DNA of 9,191 nt from Spirochaetaceae bacterium (GTDB lineage Bacteria > Spirochaetota > Spirochaetia > B11-G9): NCBI GenBank assembly GCA_030600745.1, contig JAUVLL010000103.1, positions 1-9,191 of the forward strand. The letters are read 5' to 3'. Shown in pieces: positions 7,277-9,191 of this stretch. Made by a program: the position numbers and the translations under genes. Position 1 is the first letter of the stretch; every line of letters begins with the position of its first letter. The notes beneath the pieces are model-generated. The model ran no database searches, was not told the DNA's origin, and worked only from the letters and a program-made list of their open reading frames with translations.

Positions 7277-8092
7277 ATGAAAATTGGTATAATCTCAGAT
7301 ATTCATATAGATATTAATTATACTGACAGAGATCTGGTTACTCCTGCAATCTGCAGGTATATAAAAGAAAATTCACTGGATCTAATTATTATTGCCGGGG
7401 ATGTTGCCAGTGATTATCAACTTACCCTGACTTCCCTTAAAGAGATTGAAAAAAGTGGGAATGTCCCCTGTCTGTATGTACCGGGGAATCACGATATCTG
7501 GACGGAAAATCATCCGGATAAAACTTCATGGGAGATCTACGAACTGCTAAAGTCTCATTCTCATAATCTTGCAAATGGATCATATGAAATAGATAAAAAC
7601 TGGATAGTTATTGGGGATCTTGGCTGGTATGATTTCAGTTTTGGTGATACCCAATACAGTCTGGAAGATTTTAGCCGAATGAAGTATGAGAAGAGGGTCT
7701 GGCAGGACAGTATATGGTCTGTCTGGGACAGATCCACTCTGGAGATGCATAGATATTTTATAAAAAAGCTGGAAAGCCAACTTAACCGGTACCGGGATAA
7801 AAATATAATAGTTGTTACACACGTTCTACCCATAAAGGATTTTACTGTTCAACCACTGTCCCCAATGTGGGAATATATGAATGCCTTTCTGGGTAGTTCA
7901 GAGTATGGGGAACTAATACTTAAGTATCCAAATGTGAAATATGCTGTTTCCGGGCATGTACATTACAGAAAACGAAAAGTAATAAAAGGTACAGAGTTTA
8001 TCTGTAATTGTCTGGGATACAGAACTGAATGGTATGAAAATGATAATGCAGATGTGGAAGTGAACCGGGCAATGATGACTGTTGAGATTTAA
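7277..8092 (+). CDS. Calcineurin-like metallophosphoesterase
   Basis: This is a 271-residue cytoplasmic dinuclear-metal phosphoesterase. The five family blocks are present: SDIHID with Asp8 and His10, AGDVASD with Asp42, GNHD with Asn71 and His72, VVTHVLP with His182, and SGHVHY with His227 and His229. No signal peptide is seen. Between the GNHD block and His182 lies an aromatic-rich segment (Trp109, Trp117, Tyr118, Trp142, Trp147, Trp150) that probably forms part of the substrate pocket. The family covers phosphomonoesterases, cyclic and linear phosphodiesterases and nucleases, so the substrate is open. ATG at 7277 has AAGG at 7269-7272, overlapping the permease stop. It is the last gene of the operon, and only ten bases separate its stop from the end of the convergent kinase gene. 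Co-transcription with the importer suggests a role in processing the imported solute. Confidence 0.88.
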   Translation: MKIGIISDIHIDINYTDRDLVTPAICRYIKENSLDLIIIAGDVASDYQLTLTSLKEIEKSGNVPCLYVPGNHDIWTENHPDKTSWEIYELLKSHSHNLANGSYEIDKNWIVIGDLGWYDFSFGDTQYSLEDFSRMKYEKRVWQDSIWSVWDRSTLEMHRYFIKKLESQLNRYRDKNIIVVTHVLPIKDFTVQPLSPMWEYMNAFLGSSEYGELILKYPNVKYAVSGHVHYRKRKVIKGTEFICNCLGYRTEWYENDNADVEVNRAMMTVEI

Positions 8093-8102
8093 TGCATCGG
8101 AA

Positions 8103-9191
8103 TTATCTCTGATCTCTCATTGATTCTCCGGATTTCAACGGGCAGGAGATTGACAGCAAAAATCCCTCTCCATAACTACTCTCATGTCGAAGAACAGCGC
8201 CCCAGGGGAGCAGGCGGTCATTCATCATGGTTAATCCCTGACCGGGAGAATAATCCGTGGTCCCGCAGCCGTTATCAGCAATGATAAGAATTAATTTGTC
8301 ACTGCCGAACTTAAGAACAAGGTCTACTTTACCGGCCTTGCCATGTTTTACTGCATTGGTAATACCTTCCTGACAGCAACGGTATAAAGCAGATATTAGT
8401 CCGGGAACCAACAGGCATTCCGGTCCATGGAGTGCCGGTTCAATAATAAAATTCATCGGGGAAAAAGATTCAGCTAATTGATGTAAAGATTCAGAGAGCA
8501 GAGTTTTGGGTTTCAAAACATAATTATCAATATTATCCGTATCCTCCAGACATTTTATACAGACTTGCTCAGCTTGAATAACAGCGGTGCATGCTTCAGA
8601 TGAGTTATGTGCATTGAGTACTTTCGCCGATTGCAGAAGCAGGATAATTTGTATCAGGGAATGGCCCAAAAGATCATGGAGTTCCCGGCGCGCGTGATTC
8701 ATTGTTTCGGAGGCAACCAGTTCCAGGCGTCTTGCATTGTTTATTTCTATTTGATCGGTCAGCTTTCCAAGTTCTTTATTTGTTGCTGCCTGATCTCTCT
8801 GAAGAGAGCGCAGTAAACTTATATCGGATAAATGGTAAAGTGTCTGCTTTTTTTTGCGGGATATATTTATTATCCGGTACTCTCTGTCTTCAAATGTGAA
8901 CACATAGTCTATAGACTTATCTATGATATAGGAAACCATGTTCGCATTCCCATAGAGGACCTGATTGCGGCGGTTTAAAATAATAACCGGACTTTCCAAA
9001 CCTGTAATAATGGTATTGTATGCTATGGGCAGGACACCTAAAAAATGATAACGGAAGGCGGAAAAAGCCAGGAAAAACAGTGAAATGCTTATGGCAATAG
9101 GGGTGTAGTCAAATACAGGTTCAATAATCTCTGTTAGATAAAGAAAGTTGAAAAGCAGGGGAAACAGGGCTGTTGCAGTTAGTAATTGCTC
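8103..9191 (-). CDS. Sensor histidine kinase, 7TM N-terminal type with HisKA_3-like core (C-terminal 362 residues, cut by window edge)
   Basis: This membrane sensor kinase passes a signal to a response regulator by phosphotransfer. Reading from 9191 the frame is open for 64 codons before the TTG at 8999, so that TTG is internal and the true start lies outside. The visible part begins with two hydrophobic spans (about 5-18 and 32-44) separated by EIIEPVFDYTPIAIS, then RYHFLGVLPIA. This matches the end of the 7TM histidine-kinase sensor domain. A short PAS-like region (about 65-125) and a helical linker follow. The phosphoacceptor block is RRELHDLLGHSL with His172. The ATPase domain has an N-box CQEGITNAVKHG (Asn279), a G1 block DNGCG (about 306-310) and a GQGLTMMNDR block, as in the NarX/DesK class. 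Residues are numbered from the first visible one. No response regulator lies downstream; it may precede the gene beyond 9191. Confidence 0.87.
   Translation of the reverse strand, partial: EQLLTATALFPLLFNFLYLTEIIEPVFDYTPIAISISLFFLAFSAFRYHFLGVLPIAYNTIITGLESPVIILNRRNQVLYGNANMVSYIIDKSIDYVFTFEDREYRIINISRKKKQTLYHLSDISLLRSLQRDQAATNKELGKLTDQIEINNARRLELVASETMNHARRELHDLLGHSLIQIILLLQSAKVLNAHNSSEACTAVIQAEQVCIKCLEDTDNIDNYVLKPKTLLSESLHQLAESFSPMNFIIEPALHGPECLLVPGLISALYRCCQEGITNAVKHGKAGKVDLVLKFGSDKLILIIADNGCGTTDYSPGQGLTMMNDRLLPWGAVLRHESSYGEGFLLSISCPLKSGESMRDQR

Noticed and set aside
8413..8436. GGCATTCC/GGAGTGCC near-palindrome within the kinase gene
   Set aside because: It is inside coding sequence for the ATPase region, has a mismatch and no T-run, and is well explained by codons.
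8607..8899. Plus-strand open frames opposite the histidine kinase
   Set aside because: The opposite strand encodes the H-box region of a clear kinase; these frames show no domain or convincing start.
8999..8999. TTG at 8999 (minus) as the kinase start
   Set aside because: The frame continues upstream with family-consistent transmembrane residues to the window end, so the gene is truncated by the window and the TTG is an internal Leu.
1..9191. CRISPR arrays, tRNA/rRNA genes, insertion sequences, integrase or toxin-antitoxin genes
   Set aside because: No repeat arrays, cloverleaf-like sequences, terminal inverted repeats or relevant protein motifs were found on reading either strand.

Overview
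The window is 9.2 kb of AT-leaning bacterial DNA, densely coded, with ten protein genes. No RNA gene, mobile element, CRISPR array or integration signature was seen. The organism cannot be fixed from sequence alone. Two lipoprotein signal peptides (one with a Leu-Phe-Ser-Cys lipobox), good Shine-Dalgarno sites and a 7TM-type histidine kinase would fit an anaerobic or facultative low-GC bacterium. A free-living spirochaete or a clostridium-like lineage are my best guesses, held weakly.

Layout. (1) Positions 1-423, minus strand: the N-terminal 141 residues of an ApbE-type FAD:protein FMN transferase lipoprotein, cut by the left edge. (2) Positions 424-629: a divergent 206-bp intergenic region, the longest non-coding stretch. 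It holds a fairly convincing minus-strand promoter for apbE, a weak plus-strand promoter candidate and a small inverted repeat. (3) Positions 630-8092, plus strand: eight genes packed end to end, almost certainly one operon. In order they are a HAD-family hydrolase, a metallo-beta-lactamase-fold hydrolase, a DppB-type permease, a DppD-type ATPase, a DppF-type ATPase, a family 5 solute-binding lipoprotein, a DppC-type permease and a calcineurin-like metallophosphoesterase. (4) Positions 8103-9191, minus strand and convergent: the C-terminal part of a sensor histidine kinase. It starts beyond the right edge. The reading frame is open through the last base, so the TTG at 8999 is not its start.

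How the genes work together. The five transporter genes make a complete peptide/nickel/opine-class ABC importer: a surface lipoprotein captures the solute, two permeases form the channel and two ATPases power it. Three unrelated metal-dependent hydrolases are co-transcribed with it. One is a likely phosphatase, one a likely phosphodiesterase or other hydrolase, and one a calcineurin-like phosphoesterase. My inference is that the imported compound carries a phosphoester, phosphodiester or similar bond and is broken down after uptake. The Agrobacterium agrocinopine import/cleavage locus has a comparable logic. No substrate can be read from the sequence. The transporter order (B-D-F-binding protein-C) is unlike the usual binding protein-B-C-D-F order.
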